DNA from: Bacteroidales bacterium
GTDB taxonomy: Bacteria > Bacteroidota > Bacteroidia > Bacteroidales > Paludibacteraceae
Direction: 5' to 3'
DNA: 12,512 bases
Assembly: GCA_900768725.1 (NCBI GenBank)
Contig: CAAGDU010000101.1
Span: forward strand, 1-12,512
In this document: in pieces, positions 1 to 6,410 of the stretch
Layout of the letters: the number at the start of each line of letters is the position of its first letter
Numbering within the stretch: the first letter of the stretch is position 1
Notes under the pieces: generated by a model
The model's database searches: none
What the model was told of the DNA's origin: nothing
What the model saw: only the letters and a program-made list of their open reading frames with translations
Made by a program: the position numbers and the translations under genes

Positions 1-1
1 A

Positions 2-1312
2 GTATGCTTGAAGTACCACCTCAAGACCTGCTGCGGCATATGCGAGCAGAAAGTCAGTAGGGAGCAGTATGCGCTGTGGGTTACGCAAGCGCGCAAGATT
101 ATAAGGGGCGATGGGCACGAGATAAGTCGGCAGATAGAAGATGAGATGTATCGCCTGTCGGCAGAGATGAAGTTTGAGGAAGCGCAGCGCGAGAAAGAGA
201 AGTTAGAACTATTACGACAGTTCTGCAGCAAGACCATTATCACCAATACTTCTGCCGGCGATGTGGATGTGTTTGGCTACGATGAACAGGACGATAATGT
301 GTATATCAGCATGCTGCATGTGCATAATGGGAGCATCGTACAAGGACAGACTATCGAGTACAAGAAACGCTTAGACGAAGCGCGTGAGGAGATATTGGCG
401 ATGGGTATGATGGAACTGCGCGAACAGTTGGGGAGCACTACGCGCGAGGTGATAGTGCCCTTTATCCCCGATGGATTCGACGAAACCTTGCATGTCTATA
501 TCGCTCTAAACGGGGACAAGAAGAAACTGCTGGACCTCGCCATGCAGAACGTGCGGCAGTATAAACTCGACCGCATCAAGCAAGCGGATAAACTCAACCC
601 CGAGCAACGCGCGGTGCGCATCCTAAGCGAACTGCAAAGACTGCTTGACCTCCCTACTCTACCCGCTCTCATCGACAGTTTCGACAACTCCAACATCAAC
701 GGCACCAACGCCGTGGCAGGGTGTGTGGTCTTTCGGATGGCGAAGCCGAGCAAGCAAGACTATAAGCGGTTTGAGATAAAGACGGTGGAAGGTGCCGATG
801 ACTACGCAAGTATGCGCGAGGTGGTGCGGCGCAGGTATAGCCGCGTGGTGGAAGAAGATGGTAAGTTGCCCGACCTAATAATTGCTGATGGTGGCATCGG
901 ACAGATGCACGCTATCCGCGAGGCGGTGGAAGACCAGTTGGGCTTACGTATCCCTATCGCCGGACTGAAGAAAAACGATAAGCACCGTACCCAGACGCTG
1001 CTCTACGGCTTCCCGCCGGTGGAGGTGCAGATGCCCGTAACGAGCGAGGTGTTCCGTCTGCTCACGCAGATACAGGATGAGGTGCACCGATTTGCCATCT
1101 CCTACCACAAACAGAAGCGCAGCAAGGCACAAATAAAGAGCCAATTAGATGATATTCAAGGAGTTGGACCTGCTACTAAGCAGAAGATACTGCAACATTT
1201 CGGCTCAGTGAAGCGTGCTGGTTCAGCCAACTTGGACGAGTGGGTGGAATTGCTCGGAACGAAAAGAGGTTCAATGCTTTACGAGTATTTTCAGGCAAAA
1301 ATAACCCTCTGA
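2..1312 (+). CDS. uvrC: UvrABC excinuclease subunit C, 3' part (5' end outside window)
   Basis: UvrC makes both incisions around bulky DNA lesions in nucleotide excision repair, working with UvrB and DNA. The reading frame is open to the left edge, so this is a truncated gene and the TTG at base 8 is not a start. Visible parts, in order: the cysteine cluster at the end of the GIY-YIG region (Cys codons at bases 5, 29, 32 and 41), a motif reported to hold an iron-sulfur cluster in E. coli UvrC; a UVR domain (about bases 95-225) that contacts UvrB; the RNase H-like nuclease domain with candidate catalytic Asp in FDNSN (683-685), Asp in ADGG (887-889) and His in DEVHRFAI (1085-1087); and a C-terminal helix-hairpin-helix region (about 1145-1300, IQGVGPATKQKIL). 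All expected nuclease motifs are intact. The stop codon lies 22 bases before tsaE, suggesting co-transcription. Confidence 0.97.
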   Translation, partial: VCLKYHLKTCCGICEQKVSREQYALWVTQARKIIRGDGHEISRQIEDEMYRLSAEMKFEEAQREKEKLELLRQFCSKTIITNTSAGDVDVFGYDEQDDNVYISMLHVHNGSIVQGQTIEYKKRLDEAREEILAMGMMELREQLGSTTREVIVPFIPDGFDETLHVYIALNGDKKKLLDLAMQNVRQYKLDRIKQADKLNPEQRAVRILSELQRLLDLPTLPALIDSFDNSNINGTNAVAGCVVFRMAKPSKQDYKRFEIKTVEGADDYASMREVVRRRYSRVVEEDGKLPDLIIADGGIGQMHAIREAVEDQLGLRIPIAGLKKNDKHRTQTLLYGFPPVEVQMPVTSEVFRLLTQIQDEVHRFAISYHKQKRSKAQIKSQLDDIQGVGPATKQKILQHFGSVKRAGSANLDEWVELLGTKRGSMLYEYFQAKITL

Positions 1313-1334
1313 GAATCGCATATTTTTCACGACT

Positions 1335-1790
1335 ATGAACACTTATACAGTAAAAATGACCCCCGAAAAGGGGCTTTTCTTGGTCAATGAGCAGGGAGAG
1401 GTGGTGAAGACCACCGATGTGCTGTTGCAGACAGCGCCTCATCGCGTCTTTGCCTTTCATGGCAATATGGGGGCAGGCAAAACCACCTTCATCAAACAAC
1501 TCTGCGAGGACATGGGAACGATGGATGTAGTGAACAGCCCCACGTTTGCCATCGTCAACGTGTACGATGTGCAGGTGCCTTACTCCGGCGAGGTATATCA
1601 TTTCGACTGCTACCGACTGAAGGACATGCGCGAGGCGCAGGACTTCGGCGCGGAGGAGTATCTCTATTCGGGCAACTACTGTTTCATCGAGTGGCCCGAG
1701 ATGATAGCGCCCTTGCTCCCCGAGGACACCGTGCAGATACGGATAGAGGTGCAAGACAACGGCGACCGCACACTAATTGTTCAACAATAG
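1335..1790 (+). CDS. tsaE: tRNA t6A biosynthesis ATPase TsaE (YjeE family)
   Basis: TsaE is the small ATPase that works with TsaB and TsaD to put threonylcarbamoyl on A37 of ANN-decoding tRNAs in the cytoplasm. The 151-residue length fits the family. A Walker A loop GNMGAGKT is at residues 43-50, the family SPT motif at 68-70, the HFDCYRL stretch at 89-95, and the IEWPE Walker B-like motif at 118-122. The ATG at 1335 is the only start that leaves these motifs with a normal N-terminus; there is no Shine-Dalgarno, as usual in Bacteroidetes. It follows uvrC by 22 bases and precedes the next gene by 6 bases, so it sits inside one transcription unit. tsaB and tsaD are not in the window. Confidence 0.96.
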   Translation: MNTYTVKMTPEKGLFLVNEQGEVVKTTDVLLQTAPHRVFAFHGNMGAGKTTFIKQLCEDMGTMDVVNSPTFAIVNVYDVQVPYSGEVYHFDCYRLKDMREAQDFGAEEYLYSGNYCFIEWPEMIAPLLPEDTVQIRIEVQDNGDRTLIVQQ

Positions 1791-1796
1791 ACCATC

Positions 1797-2366
1797 ATGG
1801 AAAAGTCAACTCCCGAAGTGCAACAACTGCGGCTGGATGTGGAACGCAAGTTAGGACGACGTATATGCTCTCCCGCCGATTTTGACAGGCTCTCTTTGGA
1901 GGTGTGGGACAAGACCCATGCCACGCTCTCTTCCTCCACGCTAAAGCGTCTGTGGGGCTATGTGGATGCCGGCGAGGCAGTGCATCGCACTACGCTCACG
2001 CTGCTGTCTCAGTATGTAGGCTATGCCGACTGGGAGCACTATCTGGCGCACTTGGTAGCCGCGGGCGGCACGGAGTCGGACACCTTCACGGGCGAAGGCA
2101 TACGCACGGGCGAGTTGCAGGCGGGCGACCGCGTGCTGCTGTCTTGGTTGCCCAACCGCCGTTGCGTGGTGCGCTACGAGGGAAGACTGCGCTACGTGGT
2201 GGAGGAGCAGGAGAACAGCAAACTGCGTGTGGGCGACCGCTTCGAGGCGGCGTGTTTCTTGCTCGGGCAACCGATGTATTTGGATAACTTGATTCGTGAG
2301 AACCAGCCCCCCACCTCGTATGTGGCAGGAAGCAAACACGGACTTCATCGCGCGGAAAAACTATGA
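1797..2366 (+). CDS. putative HTH-containing protein of unknown function
   Basis: This is a 189-residue cytoplasmic protein with no signal peptide or membrane segment. Residues 1-85 are helical. They contain a stretch around 43-56 (LSSSTLKRLWGYV) that looks like a recognition helix and resembles the N-termini of many uncharacterised Bacteroidetes proteins I recall as DNA-binding-like. Residues about 100-175 look beta-rich (GDRVLLSWLPNRRCVVRYEG and following) and may be a small barrel or ligand-binding module. The ATG is 6 bases after the tsaE stop, and the TGA overlaps the next gene's ATG in an ATGA junction, so translation of the kinase-like protein is probably coupled to this gene. The pairing suggests that the two act together, perhaps as regulator and membrane sensor; that is inference. 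The HTH assignment rests on resemblance only. Confidence 0.75.
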   Translation: MEKSTPEVQQLRLDVERKLGRRICSPADFDRLSLEVWDKTHATLSSSTLKRLWGYVDAGEAVHRTTLTLLSQYVGYADWEHYLAHLVAAGGTESDTFTGEGIRTGELQAGDRVLLSWLPNRRCVVRYEGRLRYVVEEQENSKLRVGDRFEAACFLLGQPMYLDNLIRENQPPTSYVAGSKHGLHRAEKL

Positions 2367-3442
2367 CTTCCGACACCACCTCGGGTTTCCTGAATCCCCA
2401 AGATGTTACCTCACAGTGGACGGAGATTACCCTCCTCCAAGCGCGCAAGCGCAATGTGCTGTATCGTGCGAAGCGCTACGGCAGATGGTTCATACTGAAG
2501 ACACTCAGCGACGACTGCCAAGACCTGACGGACTACCGCTTGCTCCAAGAGCGGGAGTTTCAAATCGGCTTCTCGCTCCACCATCCGAACATTGTGGAGA
2601 CCTACTCTATCGAGGAGGTGCCCTCGGTGGGTCGCTGCATCGTCATCGAGTACGTGGACGGCACCACGCTCGCGCAATGGCTTACTACGCGCCCCTCGTA
2701 TGCCGACAAGGTGCGGATATGGAACCAACTGACCGATGTGCGCGAGTACTTAGAGAGCCGCCAGATGGAGCATCACGACCTGAAAGCGGACAATATACTC
2801 ATCACACGCGACGGGAAGTACCTCAAACTGATTGATTTTGGTCTGAGCGGCACGGAGGCGGGTCGCTCGGATGAGCAGGACATCTCGCGGCTGTACCGTA
2901 TGCTGTTCCCGAACAGCCTCCAGCGCGCGTGGATGCGCGGCGCGAAATGGATAGGCGGGATGGCGATAGTATGTGCCGTTTTGCTGGTAATGGCTATCGT
3001 GTTCCTATTGGTCAGGAGAGACCGCATTGCCGCGTATATGCAACAAGAGCAGACCTTGCAGGAGATAAGCAGACAATACGAGGTAGAGGCGGAGAAGTGG
3101 CAACAGGCAGCGGTAGAAGCCAAGAATCTGTATGAATACTACCAGGCGGCAAACATTCAGGACGAGCGCACACGACAGGAGCAAGCCCTTGAGCAAGTGA
3201 ATCGTCGCTTGGACAAAGAGTTTGCCGCATGGGATAAAGCCATAGCAGAGGTAGAGCCAGGGACGCTGATAGAGATGTATGAAGTGCTTAATCCTTTGGT
3301 ACAAGCCTCATGGCTGACACGCGATTCGTTCGTCAATTGTTACCCCGAGAACGATCCTTTGCACTATACGATCTTCGAATTGTGGACGCAGCGGAGTATG
3401 GAAAAGCAGAATGCTATCCAGCAGCGTTTCCTCCCTGAATAG
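2363..3442 (+). CDS. compact Ser/Thr protein kinase-like membrane protein with coiled-coil tail
   Basis: A 359-residue protein in three parts. Residues about 18-185 form a protein-kinase-like domain: beta3 Lys46 in WFILK, alpha-C Glu65 in REFQIGFSLHHPNIV, a hinge at IVIEYVDG, a catalytic loop HHDLKADN (137-144, Asp139 and Asn144) and DFG at 158-160. Residues about 196-217 are a single hydrophobic membrane helix. Residues about 220-290 are charged, Gln/Glu-rich and probably coiled coil, followed by about 70 further residues. By analogy with PknB-type receptors the kinase would be cytoplasmic and the tail periplasmic. Oddities: the glycine-rich loop is replaced by ARKRNVLYRAKR, and after DFG only about 25 residues precede the membrane-proximal region, with no APE motif and no normal C-lobe. 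One Asp (173, EQDISRLYRML) could stand for the helix-F Asp. It may be a minimal kinase in the style of RIO or Bud32, or a pseudokinase. It overlaps the upstream gene by ATGA and is followed by a terminator. Confidence 0.85.
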   Translation: MTSDTTSGFLNPQDVTSQWTEITLLQARKRNVLYRAKRYGRWFILKTLSDDCQDLTDYRLLQEREFQIGFSLHHPNIVETYSIEEVPSVGRCIVIEYVDGTTLAQWLTTRPSYADKVRIWNQLTDVREYLESRQMEHHDLKADNILITRDGKYLKLIDFGLSGTEAGRSDEQDISRLYRMLFPNSLQRAWMRGAKWIGGMAIVCAVLLVMAIVFLLVRRDRIAAYMQQEQTLQEISRQYEVEAEKWQQAAVEAKNLYEYYQAANIQDERTRQEQALEQVNRRLDKEFAAWDKAIAEVEPGTLIEMYEVLNPLVQASWLTRDSFVNCYPENDPLHYTIFELWTQRSMEKQNAIQQRFLPE

Positions 3443-3464
3443 CATGAGAAATACTTGTTATAGC

Positions 3465-3495
3465 GAGCAGACCATTAACCGGTCTGCTCTTTTTT
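3465..3495 (+). terminator. intrinsic terminator of the uvrC-tsaE-HTH-kinase run
   Basis: A 9-base perfect stem (GAGCAGACC at 3465-3473 with GGTCTGCTC at 3481-3489), a 7-base loop and a run of six T (3490-3495) lie 22 bases after the kinase-like gene. This is a textbook rho-independent terminator for rightward transcription. It separates this run from the lipoprotein genes downstream. Confidence 0.93.
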
Positions 3496-3548
3496 ACCCT
3501 GTAATTCTTGCTCTCAAAAGGGCTAAACGAAAATGAACCAAAATGAAC

Positions 3549-3580
3549 TTTGCGCATATCAACGAAAAGCAGTACCTTTG
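3549..3580 (+). promoter_or_regulatory. Bacteroidetes-type promoter for the lipoprotein/DUF456 genes
   Basis: TTTG at 3549-3552 and TACCTTTG at 3573-3580 are separated by 20 bases. This matches the Bacteroidetes housekeeping promoter consensus (TTTG, 19-21 bases, TAnnTTTG). Transcription should begin about 5-8 bases after 3580, giving a leader of about 65 bases before the ATG at 3652. A 9-base repeat, AAAATGAAC, occurs at 3530-3538 and 3540-3548, directly abutting the -33 element. Confidence 0.85.
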
Positions 3581-3651
3581 CCGCCGAAATCAGCGGAGCA
3601 TGCCGAAAATCCCGAACAGAGTAGGCAGAATAGATACACGATTTTAGTATT

Positions 3652-4296
3652 ATGAAAAAGTTTTTGTTAATGTGCGTATGCGTATCCTTATTGTGCGCAT
3701 GTGGTGGTGGCGGTCAATCGCAGTCTCAACAGCAATCCAACCAGCAACCACAAGAAGAGTCTAAAACCCTTCCTGCCACTTCGGTAGTGCTGAAAGGTAA
3801 ACATGCCAATTTGTTTAAGGTAAGTGGCGATTCGTACAAAGTAAGTCTCGTACAAGTGAACGAAGACTGGCAAGTACGCGTGAAAATGAGCATTGCCAAT
3901 AAGAAATCGTATAACCAATTGTCGGATAAGTCAAAGTATGAGCGTGAATTTTCCTCTATTGGTGGTATGCTGCTCAATGAAAGCGATGTAGAACTGGCAT
4001 CGTTGGATATTTCTACGGAAGACTGGGACATGTTGGTGGCAGAAGAAGTGGACGCTCAGCAGAAGATGACTATGAAGACCTATAGGTATAATCATTATAC
4101 GTACGAAAAAGCCAAAGAGATATACGACAAAGTGGCGGGTGTTGAACTGAATGGCATTGAACTGAAGGAAGCCGAAAGGAAATCCACTTCTTCGGAATCG
4201 CTCATTGATGATGAAACGAAGCAGGCAGTCAAGGATGTACAGCAGATACTGGAGGCAGAAGGCGAGATGCTAAACGCATTGCAAGATTTGTGGTAA
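3652..4296 (+). CDS. putative lipoprotein of unknown function
   Basis: A 214-residue protein with a lipoprotein signal peptide: MKKFLLMCV, a hydrophobic core, and a lipobox LCAC with Cys17 as the expected lipid-attachment residue. A flexible linker of Gly, Gln and Ser follows (about 18-40). The mature part (about 42-214) is mixed alpha/beta and ends in an acidic helical segment. No acidic residues follow Cys17, so the acidic surface-export signal of Bacteroidetes lipoproteins is not obvious, and a periplasm-facing location is as likely as a surface one. It is the first gene after the promoter at 3549-3580 and lies 42 bases before another lipoprotein gene. I do not recognise a family, and no catalytic motif is visible. 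Confidence 0.88.
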   Translation: MKKFLLMCVCVSLLCACGGGGQSQSQQQSNQQPQEESKTLPATSVVLKGKHANLFKVSGDSYKVSLVQVNEDWQVRVKMSIANKKSYNQLSDKSKYEREFSSIGGMLLNESDVELASLDISTEDWDMLVAEEVDAQQKMTMKTYRYNHYTYEKAKEIYDKVAGVELNGIELKEAERKSTSSESLIDDETKQAVKDVQQILEAEGEMLNALQDLW

Positions 4297-4338
4297 TGCG
4301 GATTTATTAATATTAATTTCAAAAAACACAACAAAACA

Positions 4339-4602
4339 ATGAAAATTTCAAAGTATTTTTGGGGAGCAATGCTCGCTGTAGCATTGGTTTCCTGCACCGG
4401 CAACGAGTCTTTACTCAAAGATTATGAAAAAGCCTGCAGCAAAGGCGACGCTATTAAGGCAGGACAGATTCTCCAAAAAATGGAGGAAAAGTATCCGGAA
4501 GATGCAGATTGGTCAGAAGAGCAAATGAGTCGTATTGAGGTCGCTACAGAAGTATTGGCAACAAAACAATTAGAATCGTTAGGCAATATGCTAAAAGATT
4601 AG
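4339..4602 (+). CDS. small putative lipoprotein
   Basis: An 87-residue protein with a signal peptide and lipobox LVSC, lipidated Cys at residue 19. The remaining 68 residues are highly charged and look almost entirely helical (LLKDYEKACSKGDAIKAGQI and following). The pattern of a short helix, a Lys-Gly-Asp turn and a second helix resembles half of a TPR-like helical hairpin, but a single repeat is too little to assign a fold. The leader upstream is A-rich with no Shine-Dalgarno. It lies 42 bases after the preceding lipoprotein gene and 25 bases before the DUF456-like gene, so all three probably share one mRNA. Its function is unknown. Confidence 0.85.
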   Translation: MKISKYFWGAMLAVALVSCTGNESLLKDYEKACSKGDAIKAGQILQKMEEKYPEDADWSEEQMSRIEVATEVLATKQLESLGNMLKD

Positions 4603-4627
4603 GTTGGTTATTAAATTACTTTTTATT

Positions 4628-5146
4628 ATGTCAACTATTTTATGGTGGGTGCTGATTGCCCTATTTCTTTGCTTTGGTTTTCTCGGGTGTTTTATTAGTA
4701 AAGTGCCGGGACCGATTGCAGTTGTATTGGCTACTCTTGTGGCAAAATTAGGACTTGATATTGACATTGAATGGTATGTGGTGGGGATTGTTGCCGCATT
4801 GGCTATAGCCAGTATGGTTTTATCCAAAGTACTTGTTAAACTGGTGAAGAAACTCCACGAGTATAGCAAACGTGCCACTTGGGGTACCATCATCGGGTCT
4901 ATCATCGGCTTAGGTGTCTTAGTAGGCGTGAATAGTATCGATTCCACGGCGCTTGTTATTCTGATTGCAGTAGTGGCATTGGTGTTGATTCCCTTTGTGT
5001 TGGCTTTCTTGCTCGAACTGACCAACAAGCAAGGTGCTATGTGTGCGCTCAAGAGTGCAACCTCTGCCACGGCAGCGTATTTGGCTGATACTTGCTTGAA
5101 ACTGGCGGTATTCATCTATGCCATCTATGCTATCTTTCAGTTCTAA
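4628..5146 (+). CDS. DUF456-like integral membrane protein
   Basis: A 172-residue protein made almost wholly of hydrophobic helices (about 4-24, 28-44, 50-72, 86-110, 114-137, 143-170). The order of motifs fits DUF456 as I recall it: an early loop with VPGPIAVV (about 27-34), a central WGTIIGSIIGLGVLVG glycine-rich helix, then FVLAFLLEL and an Ala/Ser-rich final helix pair. Members of that family have no agreed biochemical role. The ATG at 4628 is preferred over the in-frame TTG at 4604, because TTG is rare as a start, would lie 2 bases after the previous stop, and would only add a short hydrophobic extension. The leader is AT-rich without a Shine-Dalgarno. It is the last gene of the lipoprotein set, with a terminator 62 bases downstream. 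Confidence 0.85.
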   Translation: MSTILWWVLIALFLCFGFLGCFISKVPGPIAVVLATLVAKLGLDIDIEWYVVGIVAALAIASMVLSKVLVKLVKKLHEYSKRATWGTIIGSIIGLGVLVGVNSIDSTALVILIAVVALVLIPFVLAFLLELTNKQGAMCALKSATSATAAYLADTCLKLAVFIYAIYAIFQF

Positions 5147-5208
5147 TTAATGAGAATTATGTAGTATTTTTCCCATCGTATTCCATTAGTAACCAAATCC
5201 GATTCGGG

Positions 5209-5243
5209 GCAGGCAACCGACATACAAGGTTGCCTGCTTTTTT
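5209..5243 (+). terminator. intrinsic terminator of the lipoprotein/DUF456 operon
   Basis: A perfect 10-base stem (GCAGGCAACC at 5209-5218 with GGTTGCCTGC at 5228-5237), a 9-base loop and six T (5238-5243). It is located 62 bases after the DUF456-like gene and shows all the marks of a rho-independent terminator on the + strand. Confidence 0.94.
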
Positions 5244-5293
5244 ATTATACTTTTGATATTTCTTCCGCATGACCAATACAAAATAACTCTGCT

Positions 5294-5325
5294 CTTGCAC
5301 ATTCCAAAAAATTGTAGTACTTTTG
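5294..5325 (+). promoter_or_regulatory. Bacteroidetes-type promoter upstream of the ZIP transporter gene
   Basis: TACTTTTG at 5318-5325 is a full match to the -7 consensus TAnnTTTG. CTTG at 5294-5297, 20 bases upstream, is a one-mismatch -33 element. The predicted start near 5331 would give a leader of roughly 295 bases before the ATG at 5628, containing the hairpin cluster at 5430-5516. Alternatively the transcript could end at the first hairpin and be a small RNA of about 115 bases. Confidence 0.75.
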
Positions 5326-5343
5326 CAGCGAAAAGATACCTTA

Positions 5344-5365
5344 ACGTGTAATTGACGTATAATTG
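5344..5365. repeat. 11-base tandem repeat in the ZIP leader
   Basis: ACGTGTAATTG (5344-5354) is followed directly by ACGTATAATTG (5355-5365), one mismatch apart. The core ACGTATAAT also occurs in inverted form at 5581-5589 (ATTATACGT) inside the 24-base repeat just before the ZIP gene. Spacing and inversion make it a candidate protein-binding array; no regulator can be named. Confidence 0.5.
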
Positions 5366-5429
5366 CACTGCCAAAAAATAAGGCTATGATATACATGTTG
5401 ACCCCATCGATTCAAAATTGAGTTATGTC

Positions 5430-5516
5430 GCCCCGTTGGGGCTTTCTTTTCGGAATTTCCCCGATACGTAGGGGCGAGCCCCTACGCTAATCTATATCGC
5501 CCCTTCGGGGCTTTTT
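5430..5516. repeat. cluster of three GC-rich hairpins (REP-like intergenic repeats)
   Basis: Three palindromes stand in an AT-rich surround. Hairpin A is GCCCC-GTT-GGGGC at 5430-5442, followed by TTTCTTTT. Hairpin B is CGTAGGGG-CGAG-CCCCTACG at 5467-5486. Hairpin C is GCCCC-TTC-GGGGC at 5499-5511, followed by TTTTT. A and C are near-copies in the same orientation (ATGTCGCCCC...GGGGCTTT against ATATCGCCCC...GGGGCTTT), about 69 bases apart. Such units resemble dispersed intergenic repeats; A and C could also act as weak terminators. Whether they are dispersed elsewhere in this genome cannot be seen here. Confidence 0.7.
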
Positions 5517-5576
5517 ACTTGATACATAATTTGGGGCAACTCGTATATCATCACCAAAATTAATGATTAATTACAC

Positions 5577-5624
5577 GATAATTATACGTTAAAAAGAAGT
5601 GATAATGATACGTTAAAAGTGAAT
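5577..5624. repeat. 24-base tandem repeat with GATAAT hexamers before the ZIP gene
   Basis: GATAATTATACGTTAAAA (5577-5594) and GATAATGATACGTTAAAA (5601-5618) differ at one base and repeat with a period of 24. The second copy ends 9 bases before the ATG at 5628. GATAAT hexamers are the building block of Fur-family boxes in other bacteria, so a metal-responsive operator in front of a metal transporter is plausible, but this is inference. Confidence 0.6.
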
Positions 5625-5627
5625 GTT

Positions 5628-6410
5628 ATGTGGTTGGCATTAGGGTTATTGGTGCCGTTTGTGGGCACGGTGTTGGGTGCGGCGATGGTGTACCTGCTGC
5701 GCGGGGCGTTGAATGCGCTGTGGCATAAACTGCTGCTGGGCTTTGCGGCGGGTGTGATGGTGGCGGTGAGCGTGTGGTCGCTGCTGATACCGAGCATGCA
5801 GATTAGTGAGCCGATGGGTAAGTGGGCGTGGGTGCCTGCGGCGGTGGGGTTTGTGCTTGGGGTGCTGTTCTTGCTGCTGCTCGACACGCTGATTCCGCAC
5901 CTGCACGCGGGCGCTGCCGAGCCTGAGGGCGTGAAGCAGCGGAAGCCGTGGAAACGCACCACCATGCTGGCGGTGGCGGTAACGCTGCACAACATCCCCG
6001 AGGGCATGGCGGTGGGTGTTATCCTCGCGGGCATGCTGGAAGGCGGGAGCGGCATCGGTCTGTCGGCGGCGCTGGCGCTCTCCGTAGGCATGGCTATCCA
6101 GAACTTCCCCGAGGGGGCGATACTCTCGCTGCCGCTGCGGGCGGAGGGCATGAGCCGCTCGAAAGCGTTCGGCGTGGGGGCGTTGTCGGGCGTGGTGGAG
6201 CCCGTGGCAGGCTTGATAACGATACTGCTCTTTGCGCATATCGCCCCCGCCCTACCCTATCTGCTGGCGTTTGCCGCCGGCGCGATGATGTACGTGGTGG
6301 TGGAGGAACTCATCCCCGAGAGCCAAGCCGAGCCGCATACCAACATCCCCACCCTCGGCTTCACCGCGGGCTTCGTGCTGATGATGATTCTCGACATCGC
6401 GCTGGGATAA
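5628..6410 (+). CDS. ZIP-family divalent metal transporter (GufA/ZupT-like)
   Basis: A 260-residue inner-membrane protein that should move Zn2+ or a related divalent metal into the cytoplasm. It has the two signature metal-binding helices of ZIP proteins: HNIPEG at residues 121-126 and QNFPEG at 158-163, followed by the LSGVVEPVAG segment (Glu191) and VVEELIPE (Glu226, Glu227). About eight hydrophobic helices are visible. The cytoplasmic loop after helix 3 is short, with a small HLH motif (91-93) instead of a long His-rich loop. I chose ATG 5628 over GTG 5619, because GTG overlaps the second copy of the tandem repeat and adds only three residues. The reading frame is clearly more GC-rich than the flanking intergenic DNA. 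Its long leader carries repeats and a promoter at 5294-5325, so it is probably transcribed alone. Metal specificity cannot be read from the sequence. Confidence 0.93.
   Translation: MWLALGLLVPFVGTVLGAAMVYLLRGALNALWHKLLLGFAAGVMVAVSVWSLLIPSMQISEPMGKWAWVPAAVGFVLGVLFLLLLDTLIPHLHAGAAEPEGVKQRKPWKRTTMLAVAVTLHNIPEGMAVGVILAGMLEGGSGIGLSAALALSVGMAIQNFPEGAILSLPLRAEGMSRSKAFGVGALSGVVEPVAGLITILLFAHIAPALPYLLAFAAGAMMYVVVEELIPESQAEPHTNIPTLGFTAGFVLMMILDIALG

Noticed and set aside
1176..1754. Minus-strand frame of 192 codons across the uvrC/tsaE junction
   Set aside because: It overlaps two conserved genes on the + strand and has no recognisable product.
2296..2835. Plus-strand frame of 179 codons overlapping the HTH/kinase junction
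   Set aside because: It is an alternative frame of the kinase gene, with Arg/Pro-rich low-complexity sequence; the kinase frame carries HHD and DFG motifs.
5157..5396. Minus-strand frame of 79 codons in the intergenic region
   Set aside because: It covers the operon terminator and the promoter at 5294-5325, and the product resembles no family.
5582..6239. Two long minus-strand frames opposite the ZIP transporter gene (189 and 197 codons)
   Set aside because: They lie antisense to a gene with clear ZIP motifs. Their translations are low-complexity Pro/Ser/Thr or His/Arg/Gln, typical of shadows in GC-rich coding DNA.
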